NCBI RefSeq assembly: GCF_036245865.1
Contig: NZ_BTTW01000001.1
Location: forward strand, 1,922,001-1,986,000
Source of the DNA: Corallococcus caeni
Lineage (GTDB): Bacteria; Myxococcota; Myxococcia; Myxococcales; Myxococcaceae
Reading direction: 5' to 3'
DNA: 64,000 bases
Shown here: in pieces, positions 29,156 to 40,022 of the stretch
How the letters are laid out: each line of letters starts with the position of its first letter
How positions within the stretch are numbered: the first letter of the stretch is position 1
Position numbers and translations under genes: made by a program
Notes under the pieces: model-generated
Database searches by the model: none
The model's input: only the letters and a program-made list of their open reading frames with translations
What the model was told of the DNA's origin: nothing

Positions 29156-31722
29156 ATCCCCCGACAGCCTTCCGACGTGGAGCGCTCCTCGCGCTGTGTC
29201 TTTGCGCGACCGAGGCCCTGGCGGACGCGCGCCTCGAAGCGCGCCGCCACTTCCGCAATGGCATGAACCTCATCGAGCAGAAGCAGTTCGATGAGGGCAT
29301 CGCCGAGCTGGAGGAGGCCTACAACATCAAGCCGCACCCCAGCGTCCTCTACAACATCGCCCGGGCGTACCAGGACGCGGGCCGGTTCGACGAAGCGCTG
29401 GACCGCTACAAGCGCTACCTCGCGTCCAACCCGCCGGACGCCGCCAACGTGCAGGCCCAGATAACGCGCCTGGAGGCCACGCGTCAGGCCGCGCAGGCGG
29501 AGGCCCCCGCTCCCGGCACCCAACCCGGCGGCACGTCCGGCACGGGCTCCACCACCGGGCTGCCCATGCCCCCGCCGCCCCCCACGAGCATCCAGGCCCA
29601 GCAGCAGCTGGTCGCGCTCATGGAGCGGCTGGAGAAGGCCGTCAACCGCGCGGAGTCGCTCACCGCCCAGCCCCAGGCGCCGCAGCAGCCCGCGGCCACG
29701 CCCGGCACGGACGCCAACGCCAGCGACAGCGCCGGGTCCGGTGACACCTCCGGCGACCAGGGCCTGGTGCCCTACGAGGAGCGCGTGGTGACGGCCAGCC
29801 GCCGCGCCCAGTCCTCGCTGGAGTCGCCCAACGCCACCACCGTCATCACCGCGGAGGACATCCGCCTGTCCGGCGCCACCACGCTGCCGGAGCTGCTGCG
29901 CCGCGTGCCCGGCGCGGACGTGATGGCCATGGGCGTGGGCAGCGCCAACGTCAGCCTGCGCGGCTTCAACCAGCGCCTGGCCAACAAGGTGCTGGTGCTG
30001 GTGGACGGTCGCACCGAGTACCAGGACTTCCTCGGCCTCACGGTGTGGGCGGGGCTGCCCATTGGCCTGGAGGAGATTGACCGCATCGAGGTCATCCGCG
30101 GTCCGGGCAGCGCGCTGTACGGCGCCAACGCGATGCTGGGCGTCATCAACATCATCACCCAGGCCCCCGGCACCGGTCGGCGCGCGCGCTTCGGCGCCAT
30201 GGCGGGCGGCGGCAACACCGTGCAGGGCTCCTTCGTCAGCCACGGCCAGAACGGCGCCCTGCGCTACCGCGCGTCCGCCGCCTACCGGCAGGAGGACAAG
30301 TGGAGCCGCGATTATGAGTCCGGCCGCCCGGACTTCGCCCTGGAAGGGCCGGCGGATCCAGACCTGGGCCAGCGCGGGGCTCGCGCCAACCTGTCCACCG
30401 TCTACTCGTTCGAGGAGGGGCGCGCGATTGGCCTCTCCGGCGGCGTGCACCGCTACCTCACGGAGATCTATCCGCTGGGCCTGCTGCGCAACTACTACAT
30501 CGACGGCCTGGGCGCGTACGCCAAGGCCGACGTGGAGCTGGGCGCGGTGAAGCTCAAGGCGTTCTGGAACCACCTGTCCGGCGACGCGGGGCCGCAGTAC
30601 GAGGCCATCGGGCAGCGCTCGCTGGGCATCCAGGTCGCGTCCAACGTCTTCAACGGCGAGGCGCTGTACGCGCGCAGCTTCGAACTGGCCGGTGAGCACC
30701 AGGTGAACATCGGCGTGGAGGGGCGCCTCAAGCGCGTGGCCTTCACCTACCTGGACGGCCTGCGCGAGGAGTTCCACGCGGCGGCCTTCGTCCAGGACGA
30801 GTGGCGCATCGTGCAGCCCCTGCGGCTGGTGGTGAGCTACCGCGTGGACCGCCACCCGCTCCTGGACAAGGGCAACCCGGGCATCGCGCAGTCGCCGCGC
30901 CTGTCCGCGGTGTTCCAGCCCATCGAAGGGCACGCCTTCCGCGCGTCCGTGGCCACCGCCTTCCGCGAGCCCACGTTCCTGGAGAGCTACACCCGGCTGC
31001 CCGTGCCCGTGCCGGGCGTCAACGGCGTGAGCCTCTTGACCACCGGCAACCGGACGCTGCGCCCGGAGCGCCTCAACGCGCTGGAGCTGGGCTGGCGCGG
31101 TGAGTCCCCGCGCCTGGGCCTGGACTGGGACGTGGCCCTGTACCAGAACACGGTGAAGGACCTCATCGCCCTGTCGCCCGTGCAGCCCCTGCCCGCCGGC
31201 GAGTCCTACGACAGCGGCACCGGCAGCTACCTCCTGGGCCGCTCGCTGTTCACCAACGAGGCCGCCATCTACACCGCGCGCGGCGTCGAGGCGGGCATCA
31301 ACGTGTCCCCCATCGACGGCCTGGGCGTGAAGGCGAGCGCCGCGTACCAGCACGTCTCCTCCGACCTGCCGGAGGAGGAGGGCCAGTGCGGCACGTGCAG
31401 CCAGGCGCCGGCGTTCCGGCTCTTCGGCGGCGTCACCTACCGCACGCGCACGGACCTGGAGTTCGGCATCGAAGCGGCGTTCACCACCTCCACCACCTGG
31501 GTGGAGCGCGAGCCCTCCGCGTCCGACCCGACGCGCGTGGACCTCATCGCCAACAACCTCCCTGCGTACACCGTCGTCAACGCCCGCGTGGGCTACACCG
31601 TGGTGAAGGACTTCGTCTCCGTGGCGCTGCAGGGCAGCCAGCTCGGCGGCAGCCACTCGGAGCACCCCTTCGGCAACCGCATCGAGCGGCGCGTGTTCGC
31701 CAACCTGACGGTGACCCCATGA
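29152..31722 (+). CDS. TonB-dependent outer membrane receptor with N-terminal TPR domain
   Basis: The 856-residue product starts with GTG at 29152, overlapping the kinase stop as GTGA. After a signal peptide (about 1-24), residues 27-105 form TPR-like helices (EAYNIKPHPSVLYNIARAYQDAGRFDEALDRYKRYL). A Pro/Ala/Gln-rich spacer follows to about 205, then the plug (EERVVTASRR, IRLSGATTLPELLRRVPG, ALYGANAMLGVINIIT) and a beta-barrel to the end. It should import a large or scarce substrate using TonB energy; the substrate is not readable. A TPR domain ahead of the plug is unusual and could bind a periplasmic partner, perhaps the kinase's PEGA domain. Confidence 0.88.
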   Translation: MNPPTAFRRGALLALCLCATEALADARLEARRHFRNGMNLIEQKQFDEGIAELEEAYNIKPHPSVLYNIARAYQDAGRFDEALDRYKRYLASNPPDAANVQAQITRLEATRQAAQAEAPAPGTQPGGTSGTGSTTGLPMPPPPPTSIQAQQQLVALMERLEKAVNRAESLTAQPQAPQQPAATPGTDANASDSAGSGDTSGDQGLVPYEERVVTASRRAQSSLESPNATTVITAEDIRLSGATTLPELLRRVPGADVMAMGVGSANVSLRGFNQRLANKVLVLVDGRTEYQDFLGLTVWAGLPIGLEEIDRIEVIRGPGSALYGANAMLGVINIITQAPGTGRRARFGAMAGGGNTVQGSFVSHGQNGALRYRASAAYRQEDKWSRDYESGRPDFALEGPADPDLGQRGARANLSTVYSFEEGRAIGLSGGVHRYLTEIYPLGLLRNYYIDGLGAYAKADVELGAVKLKAFWNHLSGDAGPQYEAIGQRSLGIQVASNVFNGEALYARSFELAGEHQVNIGVEGRLKRVAFTYLDGLREEFHAAAFVQDEWRIVQPLRLVVSYRVDRHPLLDKGNPGIAQSPRLSAVFQPIEGHAFRASVATAFREPTFLESYTRLPVPVPGVNGVSLLTTGNRTLRPERLNALELGWRGESPRLGLDWDVALYQNTVKDLIALSPVQPLPAGESYDSGTGSYLLGRSLFTNEAAIYTARGVEAGINVSPIDGLGVKASAAYQHVSSDLPEEEGQCGTCSQAPAFRLFGGVTYRTRTDLEFGIEAAFTTSTTWVEREPSASDPTRVDLIANNLPAYTVVNARVGYTVVKDFVSVALQGSQLGGSHSEHPFGNRIERRVFANLTVTP

Positions 31723-32957
31723 AGCGCCCCCTCTCCTTCCTCGCCTTCGCGCTCGCGTCGCTCCTGTCCGGCGGCTGTGATTCCCCGGACGTGGTGCCCA
31801 CGGCGGACGGCCGCCAGAACACGCGCTCGGCCCGCATCGAGGGCAGCCTCGTGGTGCAGTCGCGCGCGCGCGGCAACGCCATCGTGTTCCTCTACGACGC
31901 GGCCAACCCGCCGCCGCCCGCGGGCTCCGGCCGTCCGGTGGCCTTCACCGTCGTCACCGCCGCGGAGCTGTTCGGCGCTTCCCTGGGGGACAACTCCACG
32001 GGCCCGTTCACCGCGCCGTTCTCGCTGAGCCTCGTGGAGCCGGGCCGCTACCTGCTGCGCGGCTTCATCGACGCGGACACCTGCCGCAACGTGCCGCAGC
32101 CCTGCCACGTGTCCGACTTCAACCCCTGGTACGGCGTCACCTCCGAGCCCAACGCGGGCGACGTGGGCGGCGGCGCCGTGGACCCGGCCACCGGCGCCAC
32201 GCGCATCCTGGAGGTGACGACGGACGCGGACGGCTGGCCCCAGCCGCTCACCGGCGTCTCCGTGTCCTTCGCGGACTCGGCCACCGTGCCCTTCGACCGG
32301 CCCGCCTTCCAGACCGCGGACGCGCGCGAGTTCACCCCCGCGACCACCCCCACGAAGCTGCTGACGCTCACGCCGCAGACCCTCACCGGCGCGGTGGACC
32401 AGCGAGCGCCCGGAGCCGGCTCCGGCGGATTCTGGGTGCAGCTCGTGGACGCCAACAAGGACGGCGTCCCGGATGACGCCAACGGCGACGGCGTGCCGGA
32501 CTTCTGGCCGCGCGTCATCGTGCGCAAGCTGGCGGAGGGCGTGAGGGGCTACGTGGACGAGAACGACCTCAACCGCGATGGCATGGTGGACGCGGAGGGC
32601 GTGGACTACGCGCGCGCCAACGGCGGCCTGGACGGCAAGCCGGACGTGGTGGTGCTGGCGGCCGGCCTGGTGCCAGACCCCCTGCTCGCCGTCCTGCTGG
32701 ATGGTGAAGGCAAGCCCCGCCCGCAGCCCGTCTTCGTCCCGCAGCTGCTGGTGGCCGTCCGCGCGCTGGCGCTGGACGCGCGCGACCCCGCCGCGCCCGC
32801 GCCGCTCGCGGCCGTGCCCCCGGGGCGCTACAGCGTCACCCTGCTGCAGTCCACGGGGCAGACGTGGCGGCTGCCCAACGAGCTGGATCCGGCGCTCGCC
32901 GAGGCCGTGGGGCTGCCGGGCGTGCAGTCCCAGGCCTTCGTGCTGGAGGTCCGCTGA
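31719..32957 (+). CDS. Lipoprotein of unknown function with Asp-rich calcium-type repeats
   Basis: The 412-residue product has a lipoprotein leader with Cys near residue 20 (SLLSGGC). The body is rich in beta-strand-type sequence. A segment reading DANKDGVPDDANGDGVPDFW and a later DENDLNRDGMVDAEG resemble EF-hand-like or thrombospondin type 3 calcium loops. I do not recognise a family. It overlaps the TonB-receptor stop as ATGA and is the third gene of the kinase operon, so it may be a surface partner of that receptor, as substrate-binding lipoproteins are in other TonB systems; that role is inference. Confidence 0.7.
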   Translation: MKRPLSFLAFALASLLSGGCDSPDVVPTADGRQNTRSARIEGSLVVQSRARGNAIVFLYDAANPPPPAGSGRPVAFTVVTAAELFGASLGDNSTGPFTAPFSLSLVEPGRYLLRGFIDADTCRNVPQPCHVSDFNPWYGVTSEPNAGDVGGGAVDPATGATRILEVTTDADGWPQPLTGVSVSFADSATVPFDRPAFQTADAREFTPATTPTKLLTLTPQTLTGAVDQRAPGAGSGGFWVQLVDANKDGVPDDANGDGVPDFWPRVIVRKLAEGVRGYVDENDLNRDGMVDAEGVDYARANGGLDGKPDVVVLAAGLVPDPLLAVLLDGEGKPRPQPVFVPQLLVAVRALALDARDPAAPAPLAAVPPGRYSVTLLQSTGQTWRLPNELDPALAEAVGLPGVQSQAFVLEVR

Positions 32958-33082
32958 GGTCGGTTCCGCCCTCCTGAAATCGCGGCGTGGCGCCCTGGGT
33001 TGCTTTGACTTCGCAGGGCCCATCCGCGACCATGGGGCGGAGCTGCTGGAGGCGTTCCCCCCTCCGTGAGGTTTTGATTCCG

Positions 33083-33565
33083 ATGAAGGCCGGCCCTCTC
33101 TCCGCCCCCGAATCCGCGCCCTCCCGCCCCACGGGGAGCACGCCCACGGTCCGTCCGGCCGGGAGCACGGGCCCGCAACGCGTGCTGCTGGTGGACGACA
33201 GCCGCTCCATCCGGACGCTGCTGAAGATCTACCTCATGGCCCGCAGCTTCGAGTTCCTGGAGGCCGAGTCCGCCGAGGAAGGCCTCAAGATCGCCGAGGC
33301 CGAGCAGGTGGACCTCATCCTCACCGACTTCCACATGGACGGGATGAACGGCGCGGACTTCGCCGGGCAGATCCGCGCCAGCGCCAACGCCAGGCTGTCC
33401 AAGGTCCCCATCCTGATGATGACGGGCGACCCGAACGTGGCGGAGGTGCGCGCCCTGGGCCAGAAGGCCGGCATCAGCGCCTTCGTGCGCAAGCCGGTGA
33501 GCTGCGCGCAGCTGATGACGCTGGTGGACACCATCCTCCCGCTGCCCCGCGCCACCGCGAAGTAG
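33083..33565 (+). CDS. Single-domain response regulator with N-terminal extension
   Basis: The 160-residue product has a Pro/Ser/Thr-rich N-terminal tail of about 32 residues followed by a receiver domain: VLLVDDSRSIRTLLK, phospho-Asp in LILTDFHMDGMNG, Thr in LMMTGDP and Lys in FVRKPVS. There is no output domain and no kinase beside it. The first helix (LLKIYLMA) is close to that of the regulator at 10581-10958, suggesting a shared subfamily. Its stop is 9 bases from the converging msrQ stop. Confidence 0.85.
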   Translation: MKAGPLSAPESAPSRPTGSTPTVRPAGSTGPQRVLLVDDSRSIRTLLKIYLMARSFEFLEAESAEEGLKIAEAEQVDLILTDFHMDGMNGADFAGQIRASANARLSKVPILMMTGDPNVAEVRALGQKAGISAFVRKPVSCAQLMTLVDTILPLPRATAK

Positions 33566-33574
33566 CGCGCTGGC

Positions 33575-34192
33575 TCAGGCCGGGCGCTGCGTCGCCAGCG
33601 CCCGCCGCTTGCGCACGGCCTCTCCCACGCGCACGGCCAGCAGCACCGCCAGGACGGCCCCGTAGAGCACCGGCTCCGTGACGTCCTTCTTCACCCGCCA
33701 CACGAAGTGCACCACGCCCAGCACCGCGGCCACGTAGGCCAGCCGGTGCAGGCGCTGCCACCTGGGAAAGCCCAGCCTCCGCACCCACTTGTTCGTGGAC
33801 GTGACGGCCAGCGGCACCAGCAGCATGAGCGCGGTGAAGCCCACGGTGATGAAGGGCCGGGTGAAGACGTCCTCCGCCATGGCGCGCACGTCCAGGCCCT
33901 GATCCAGCACGGAGTACGTGAGGAAGTGCGCCGCCGCGTAGGTGAAGGCCAGGAGGCCCAGCGTGCGGCGGATGCGCGCGGGCCACGTCCAGCCCGTCAC
34001 CAGCCGCACGGGCGTGCACGCCAGCGACGCAATCAGCACCGCCAGCGCGAAGAGGCCCGTCTGGTTGAGGGCGAACTCGATGCCGTTGGCCCCCAGCTCC
34101 CCCTGCGCCCCCAGCACCGCGAGTTGCAGCAGCGGCGCCAGGCCTCCGACGGCGATGGCGGGGTTGAGCCAGGGGAGCTTGGAGGAGGCCAT
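33575..34192 (-). CDS. msrQ: MsrQ, haem-binding membrane subunit of the MsrPQ methionine sulfoxide reductase
   Basis: A 205-residue integral membrane protein with about six TM helices and conserved His residues (FTYAAAHFLTY, RLHRLAYVAAVLGVVHFVW) for haem b. MsrQ carries electrons from the quinol pool or a cytoplasmic flavin to MsrP in the periplasm. The RRTLGLLAF and KWVRRLGFPRWQRLHRLAY segments are family-typical. It starts four bases after the msrP stop, as in known msrPQ operons. Confidence 0.92.
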   Translation of the reverse strand: MASSKLPWLNPAIAVGGLAPLLQLAVLGAQGELGANGIEFALNQTGLFALAVLIASLACTPVRLVTGWTWPARIRRTLGLLAFTYAAAHFLTYSVLDQGLDVRAMAEDVFTRPFITVGFTALMLLVPLAVTSTNKWVRRLGFPRWQRLHRLAYVAAVLGVVHFVWRVKKDVTEPVLYGAVLAVLLAVRVGEAVRKRRALATQRPA

Positions 34193-34196
34193 GGTT

Positions 34197-35186
<990 letters not shown>

Positions 35187-35220
35187 GGCTCCCTCTATAA
35201 CGCCCCAGGGCCTTTTCCGG

Positions 35221-35964
35221 TTACCGCCGGGCGTCCTTCACCCGCCACAGCCGCCACCAGGGCGTCCCGGGGGACTGATGGTGCTCCCAGTGGTAGCCGA
35301 AGAAGAAGCACGACAGCAGGGCCCACAGGTGGTTGCGCGGCAGGGTGCGCGCGTGGTGCGGCGCCATCCCTTCCGTCTCCGGACGCCGGTGCGGCAGGTA
35401 CGTGCCGAAGTAGAAGAGCTGCACGGTGGCCAGCACGGACGGCAGCACCCAGAAGGCCAGGATGCGCGCCTGGGGCACGCCCAGCCAGAGCAGCACGTTG
35501 AACTTCAGCGCCATGACCGCGATTTGGGGCCACGTCGTGTAGCGCGCCATGAAGGCCCCGAACCACGGCCAGAAAGCCAGGCCCCGGGCCGCGAAGTCCG
35601 GGTCGTGGTCGCCGGTGGGGTCCGCGTGGTGGGCGCGGTGGTTCACCACCAGCCGGCGGTAGGACAGCCCCGCGAAGAGGAAGCAGGCCAGCGTGCCCAC
35701 CGCCCCGTTCACCCGGCGGTGCAGGGACACGGTGCCGTGCATGGCGTCATGCCCGGTGATGAAGAGGCCGGTGGACAGCCACATCTGGACGAGGACGTGC
35801 AGCCAGGGGAGCGGTGAGGCCCACGGCAGGGCAGGCCCCGCCAGCATCCACGCCAGGTGCCCGCCCCACGCGCCCACCACCGCGAGCGCGAGCACGACGC
35901 CCCACGGGTCGGGTGGCACGGGATGGGCGGGGGACTCGGGCGGCATGGTTCCCTTACTGGCCAT
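35221..35964 (-). CDS. crtW: CrtW-type beta-carotene ketolase
   Basis: The 247-residue membrane di-iron enzyme of the fatty-acid-hydroxylase superfamily has four His clusters in CrtW spacing: [16 protein letters not shown] with [13 protein letters not shown], and [22 protein letters not shown] and [10 protein letters not shown] are especially CrtW-like. It would put a 4-keto group on carotenoid ionone rings; keto-carotenoids are known from myxobacteria. I use ATG 35964, which has a GAGGGG box before it; GTG 35982 is an alternative. Other carotenoid genes are absent here. It sits between an M49-type peptidase and msrPQ, all on one strand. Confidence 0.8.
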   Translation of the reverse strand: MASKGTMPPESPAHPVPPDPWGVVLALAVVGAWGGHLAWMLAGPALPWASPLPWLHVLVQMWLSTGLFITGHDAMHGTVSLHRRVNGAVGTLACFLFAGLSYRRLVVNHRAHHADPTGDHDPDFAARGLAFWPWFGAFMARYTTWPQIAVMALKFNVLLWLGVPQARILAFWVLPSVLATVQLFYFGTYLPHRRPETEGMAPHHARTLPRNHLWALLSCFFFGYHWEHHQSPGTPWWRLWRVKDARR

Positions 35965-36021
35965 GCCCCGCCCCTCGCGCACGGGAAAATCTCGCGCGTG
36001 GGACGGGGAGTGGCCGGGACG

Positions 36022-37740
36022 CTACTTCTTCGCGGGCGCGGCGGCCGGGGCGCCGAAGTCCTTCACCAGCGACTCGGCGGTGACGTAGCGCGGCTCGATG
36101 TCCACCGGCACGTTCTTCAGCCGCTCCAGCACCTTCTGCACGGAGGGGCGCACCACGCCCTGCTTCGCGAGTAGCGCCTCCGCGGCGGTGCGGTCGCCCT
36201 TGGCCTGGAGGGCCATGAGCTGGTTCGTCAGCGACGTGACGGACGCCTGCATCTTGTCGGGGACGACCTCGAACGTGCCGTCCGCGTTCACCTTCACCGC
36301 GCCGGTGTCCAGGAAGTGGTTGAGCTGCAGCGCGATGCCCTTGCCGTGCGCCTCGTCGATGCCGAAGCGGATGGAGCGGAACGCGGACGCGAGGAACGTC
36401 GTGTACATGGTCCGCTGCAGGTCCTTGTCCAGCGTGCCCTTGTCCACCAACCGCTGGAGCGCCCACAGGCCGGAGATGTCCGCCTTGGCCTCCTCGATGG
36501 CGCTGGAGGACGCCTGCAGCGCCTGACGCACCGTCGTCTGCTTCCCGGCCACGGTGACGTTGTGGGGCCCCAGGCCGTGCATCAGCTCGTGCATGAGGAT
36601 GTGCGTGAAGAAAGCGTCGAAGGACACGTCCTTGCGGTCCTTCGCGGGCAGCGCCACCTTCGCGATGGGCACCAGCACGCGCTGGAACTTGGCCTCCTGG
36701 ATGTTCTTCAGCATCACGCGCTTGGTGCCCTTCTCCGCCGCCACGCGCTCGTCGTTGGGCAGGTTGAAGGCCGCCGTCTGCACGCCCCGGTTGCCGTCAC
36801 CGGAGGAGTACAGGCTGTTGATGACGCGGATGGGGGCCAGCGCGCCCAGCTTCGGGTTGCGGAGGCCCGCGTCGATGGGGAGGTTGTTCTCCAGCTCCTG
36901 GAGCTCCGCGCTGAACTTCGCCAGCTTCTGCGTCTCCGCGTCGTCGCGCACGCCGATGAAGGCCTCGAACGCGGCCTTGTAGTTGAACCAGCCGTCCTCG
37001 TAGACCTCGTAGGGCCCGATGGTGGGCTCCACGCTCGCGTCCAGCTCCATCCACGCGACCTCGCTCGCGTAGTAGTCGTTGGACAGGAACGCCGCCGCGC
37101 GCGTCTCCAGGAAGCGCTTGAGCGTGGGCTGCTGGGTGAGCGCCGCCGCCTCACGCAACAGCTGCGCGGCCATGCCCAGCTCGCCCTGGTACTCCACGCT
37201 GTAGGGCACGCTCATGAACTTGCCGTCCGGGCCGCGGCGCAGCGTGGTGAAGAAGCCCGTGGCCGCGTGCTGCTGCGCCTCCGGCAGGCTCTTCACCCAC
37301 GCCTCCACCTCCGCCTTGGTGGCGCCTGCGGGATAGAAGTTCCCCTCGTCCGGCTTGGGCGGCACGCCGGGGATGAACGGCTTCGCCTCGTCCAGGCGCG
37401 ACCAGGGGCCCTTGTTGAGCAGGAACGCGTGCAGCCGCTCCTTGCCCAGGGGCGTGGTGTCCTCCACCAGGTCCAGGAGCAGGGTCTGGTTGCCCGCCCA
37501 CGCCTGGCTCAGGAACAGGGGGTCCATGATCTTCGCGGCCTGGAGCACCTTGGCCAGGGCGCGCTTCTCCGCGTCCGGAAGCTTGGACACGTCCACCTTG
37601 ACGTCCACGGGGGCGAAGCGCGCGGTCATCCGCTTCAGCGCCTGGGCGTCGGGCAGGGGGGCGGGGGCCTCCTGGGCGGGCGCGGCGCCCGACAGGAGCA
37701 GGGCCCCGAGCAGGGGCAGGAGGGTTCTGGACTTGGGCAT
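36022..37740 (-). CDS. Secreted M49-type (dipeptidyl peptidase III-like) zinc metallopeptidase
   Basis: The 572-residue product has a signal peptide (about 1-22, LLGALLLSGAAPAQ). Zinc site: HELMH at 384-388 followed by GLGPHN, and the third ligand in EEAKAD at 416-421. Eukaryotic DPP III uses HELLGH with EECRAE; several bacterial relatives have the shorter five-residue HExxH as here. GPYEVYEDGWFNYKAAFEA and PIRVINSLYSSGDG are further family-like blocks. It would remove dipeptides from oligopeptides, here probably outside the cytoplasm. It is divergent from htpG and 57 bases upstream of crtW. Confidence 0.8.
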   Translation of the reverse strand: MPKSRTLLPLLGALLLSGAAPAQEAPAPLPDAQALKRMTARFAPVDVKVDVSKLPDAEKRALAKVLQAAKIMDPLFLSQAWAGNQTLLLDLVEDTTPLGKERLHAFLLNKGPWSRLDEAKPFIPGVPPKPDEGNFYPAGATKAEVEAWVKSLPEAQQHAATGFFTTLRRGPDGKFMSVPYSVEYQGELGMAAQLLREAAALTQQPTLKRFLETRAAAFLSNDYYASEVAWMELDASVEPTIGPYEVYEDGWFNYKAAFEAFIGVRDDAETQKLAKFSAELQELENNLPIDAGLRNPKLGALAPIRVINSLYSSGDGNRGVQTAAFNLPNDERVAAEKGTKRVMLKNIQEAKFQRVLVPIAKVALPAKDRKDVSFDAFFTHILMHELMHGLGPHNVTVAGKQTTVRQALQASSSAIEEAKADISGLWALQRLVDKGTLDKDLQRTMYTTFLASAFRSIRFGIDEAHGKGIALQLNHFLDTGAVKVNADGTFEVVPDKMQASVTSLTNQLMALQAKGDRTAAEALLAKQGVVRPSVQKVLERLKNVPVDIEPRYVTAESLVKDFGAPAAAPAKK

Positions 37741-37804
37741 GCCCCCTTCCCTACCCCAAGCCGCCCCGCCCTCCCAACAATGGGTGGGGGCGGATTCCCT
37801 CTTC

Positions 37805-37832
37805 TCGACAAGTCGCCGGGCATGGTTATGGG
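37805..37832 (+). promoter_or_regulatory. Candidate promoter for htpG
   Basis: TCGACA at 37805-37810 (5 of 6 to the -35 consensus), a 16-base spacer, and TATGGG at 37827-37832 (3 of 6 to the -10). It would place the start of transcription about 35 bases before the htpG ATG. No CIRCE-type operator is visible and no clear heat-shock sigma box was found. Confidence 0.35.
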
Positions 37833-37873
37833 GAAGGGCATTGGCGCGTTTCCCTCAGCGCCCGGAGGCCTTC

Positions 37874-39847
37874 ATGTCCGCAGAGACCCACCCCCAGCGG
37901 GAAACCCATTCATTCCAGGCGGAGATCCAGCAGCTCCTGAGCCTGGTCATCAACTCGCTCTACAGCCACCAGGAGATCTTCCTGCGTGAGCTGGTGTCCA
38001 ACGCCTCTGACGCGCTGGACAAGCTGCGCTTCCGCTCCATCACGGAGCCGGAGCTGCTCAAGGACGAGCCGGCCCTGGAGCTCCGCATCGTCCCCGACGC
38101 CGACAAGGGCACCCTCACCATCGAGGACACCGGCATCGGCATGACGCACGACGAGCTGGTGAAGAACCTGGGCACCATCGCGCACTCGGGGTCGCGCGAG
38201 TTCCTCCAGGCGCTGGCTCAGAAGGGCCAGAAGGACATGCAGCTCATCGGCCAGTTCGGCGTGGGCTTCTACAGCGCCTACCTGGTGGCGGACCGCGTGG
38301 AGGTGGTGAGCCGCGCCGCGGGTGAGACGTCCGCGTGGAAGTGGGCGTCGGAGGCGCACGGCACGTTCACGGTGGAGCCGGCGGAGCGGGCCGCGCGCGG
38401 CACGGCCATCACGCTGCACCTGAAGGCGGACCAGAAGGAGTTCCTGGACGAGTGGAAGCTCAAGCAGCTCATCACCCAGTACTCGGACTACGTGGGCCAC
38501 CCCATCAAGCTCCAGGTGACGAAGCACGTGGGCAGCGGGGACACGCAGGCCACGGAGACCGCGCTGGAGGTGGTGAACAAGGCGAGCGCCCTCTGGCAGC
38601 GTCCGAAGAGTGAAATCACGGACGAGCAGTACCAGGAGTTCTACAAGCACCTGACGCACGACTTCGACAAGCCGCTGGCGTGGACGCACTTCAAGGCGGA
38701 CGGCACGCAGCAGTTCACGGGTCTGCTCTTCGTGCCCAAGCACCCGCCGTTCGACTTGAACTCGCAGCAGCAGCGCGGCGTGCGGCTGTTCGTCAAGCGC
38801 GTGTTCATCATGGACCGCTGCGAGGACCTGGTGCCGCAGTGGCTGCGCTTCGTGCGCGGCGTCATCGACTCGGACGACCTGCCGCTCAACGTGTCGCGTG
38901 AGATGTTGCAGGACTCGGCGGTGGTGCGCGCCATCCGCAAGCACGTGGTGAAGAAGTCGCTGGACCTCCTGGAGAAGCTGGCCAAGGACAAGCCGGACGA
39001 CTACCGCGCGTTCTGGGAGTCCTTCGGCACGGTGGTGAAGGAGGGCCTGACGCTGGAGACGGAGTACCGCGAGAAGCTGGGCGCGCTGGTGCGCTACGAG
39101 TCCTCGCGTGAAGAGGGCCTCACGTCGCTGGCGGACTACGTGGGCCGGATGAAGGAGGGCCAGGAGGCCATCTATTACGTCTACGGCGAGAGCCGGAAGG
39201 CGGTGGCGGACAGCCCGCACCTGGAGGCGCTGAAGCAGCGCGGCTACGAGGTGCTCTTCATGACGGACCCGGTGGACGAGTGGGCCGCGCAGGGCCTGCG
39301 CGAGTTCCAGGGCAAGCCGCTGGTCTCCGCGCTCAACGCGGACCTGAAGCTCCAGTCCACGGAGGAGGAGAAGAAGGCGAAGGAGCAGCAGTCCGAGGGG
39401 CTCAAGGGCCTGACGGACAAGATGAAGGACGTGCTGAAGGAGGACGTGCGCGAGGTGCGTGTGTCGGACCGCCTCACGGACTCGCCGGTGTGCCTCGTCG
39501 TGTCGGAGGGCGGAACGCCGGCCTACCTGGAGCGCCTGCTCAAGGAGCGCGGCAAGGGGATGCCGCGCATCAAGCGCATCCTGGAGGTCAACCCCAAGCA
39601 CCCCGTCATCGAGCACCTGCGCGGCCTCATCGCGAGCAACCCGTCCGCGCCGCAGGTGGGCGAGTGGATTGAATTGCTCCACGACCAGGCCCTGCTCACG
39701 GAAGGCAGCCCGCTGAGCGACCCGAACCGCTTCGCCCGGCGCATGACGGCGCTGCTCACGCAGGTGGCCACGGGCAACGGCATCCCGGCCGCCGCCACGG
39801 TGCCGCCGGCCGCCACGGCCACGGCCACGCAGACGCAGTCCAGCTGA
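37874..39847 (+). CDS. htpG: Molecular chaperone HtpG (Hsp90)
   Basis: The 657-residue product begins with the GHKL ATPase N-domain: [35 protein letters not shown], the nucleotide-binding [21 protein letters not shown] and [15 protein letters not shown]. The middle domain has [21 protein letters not shown] with VSREMLQ, and a normal C-terminal dimerisation domain follows. The last 25 residues are an Ala/Thr/Pro-rich tail beyond the usual end. Length is slightly above the E. coli protein. I chose ATG 37874, since an in-frame extension upstream overlaps the divergent peptidase gene. A hairpin terminator follows. Confidence 0.96.
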
Positions 39848-39859
39848 GCGAAGACGTAC

Positions 39860-39890
39860 GGCGTGGCGGGAGCGATGAACCCGCCACGCC
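39860..39890 (+). terminator. Hairpin after htpG
   Basis: A perfect 11-bp stem, GGCGTGGCGGG at 39860-39870 with CCCGCCACGCC at 39880-39890, and a 9-base loop, 12 bases past the htpG stop. There is no U-run after it, so termination may be weaker or Rho-aided. Confidence 0.6.
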
Positions 39891-39936
39891 CGTCAGGGGG
39901 AAGCGCCCGAGCCCCCCGTCCGCGGCGCACCTCACG

Positions 39937-39961
39937 AACTGGTCCGACAGTCGGACCAGTT
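39937..39961. repeat. Perfect 25-bp palindrome between htpG and the panE-like gene
   Basis: AACTGGTCCGAC at 39937-39948 and its exact inverse at 39950-39961 are separated by one base. The outer half-sites AACTGGTC / GACCAGTT resemble those of the FadR (GntR-family) operator. It lies between two converging stop codons, far from any visible start, so it could be an operator-like site or a terminator for the minus-strand gene. No T-run follows on either strand. Confidence 0.6.
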
Positions 39962-40022
39962 GGGGGCTGCGCTGAACGGCAGGTGCACCGCATGGATGTC
40001 GGGCGCGCCTTGGCCATGGGCC

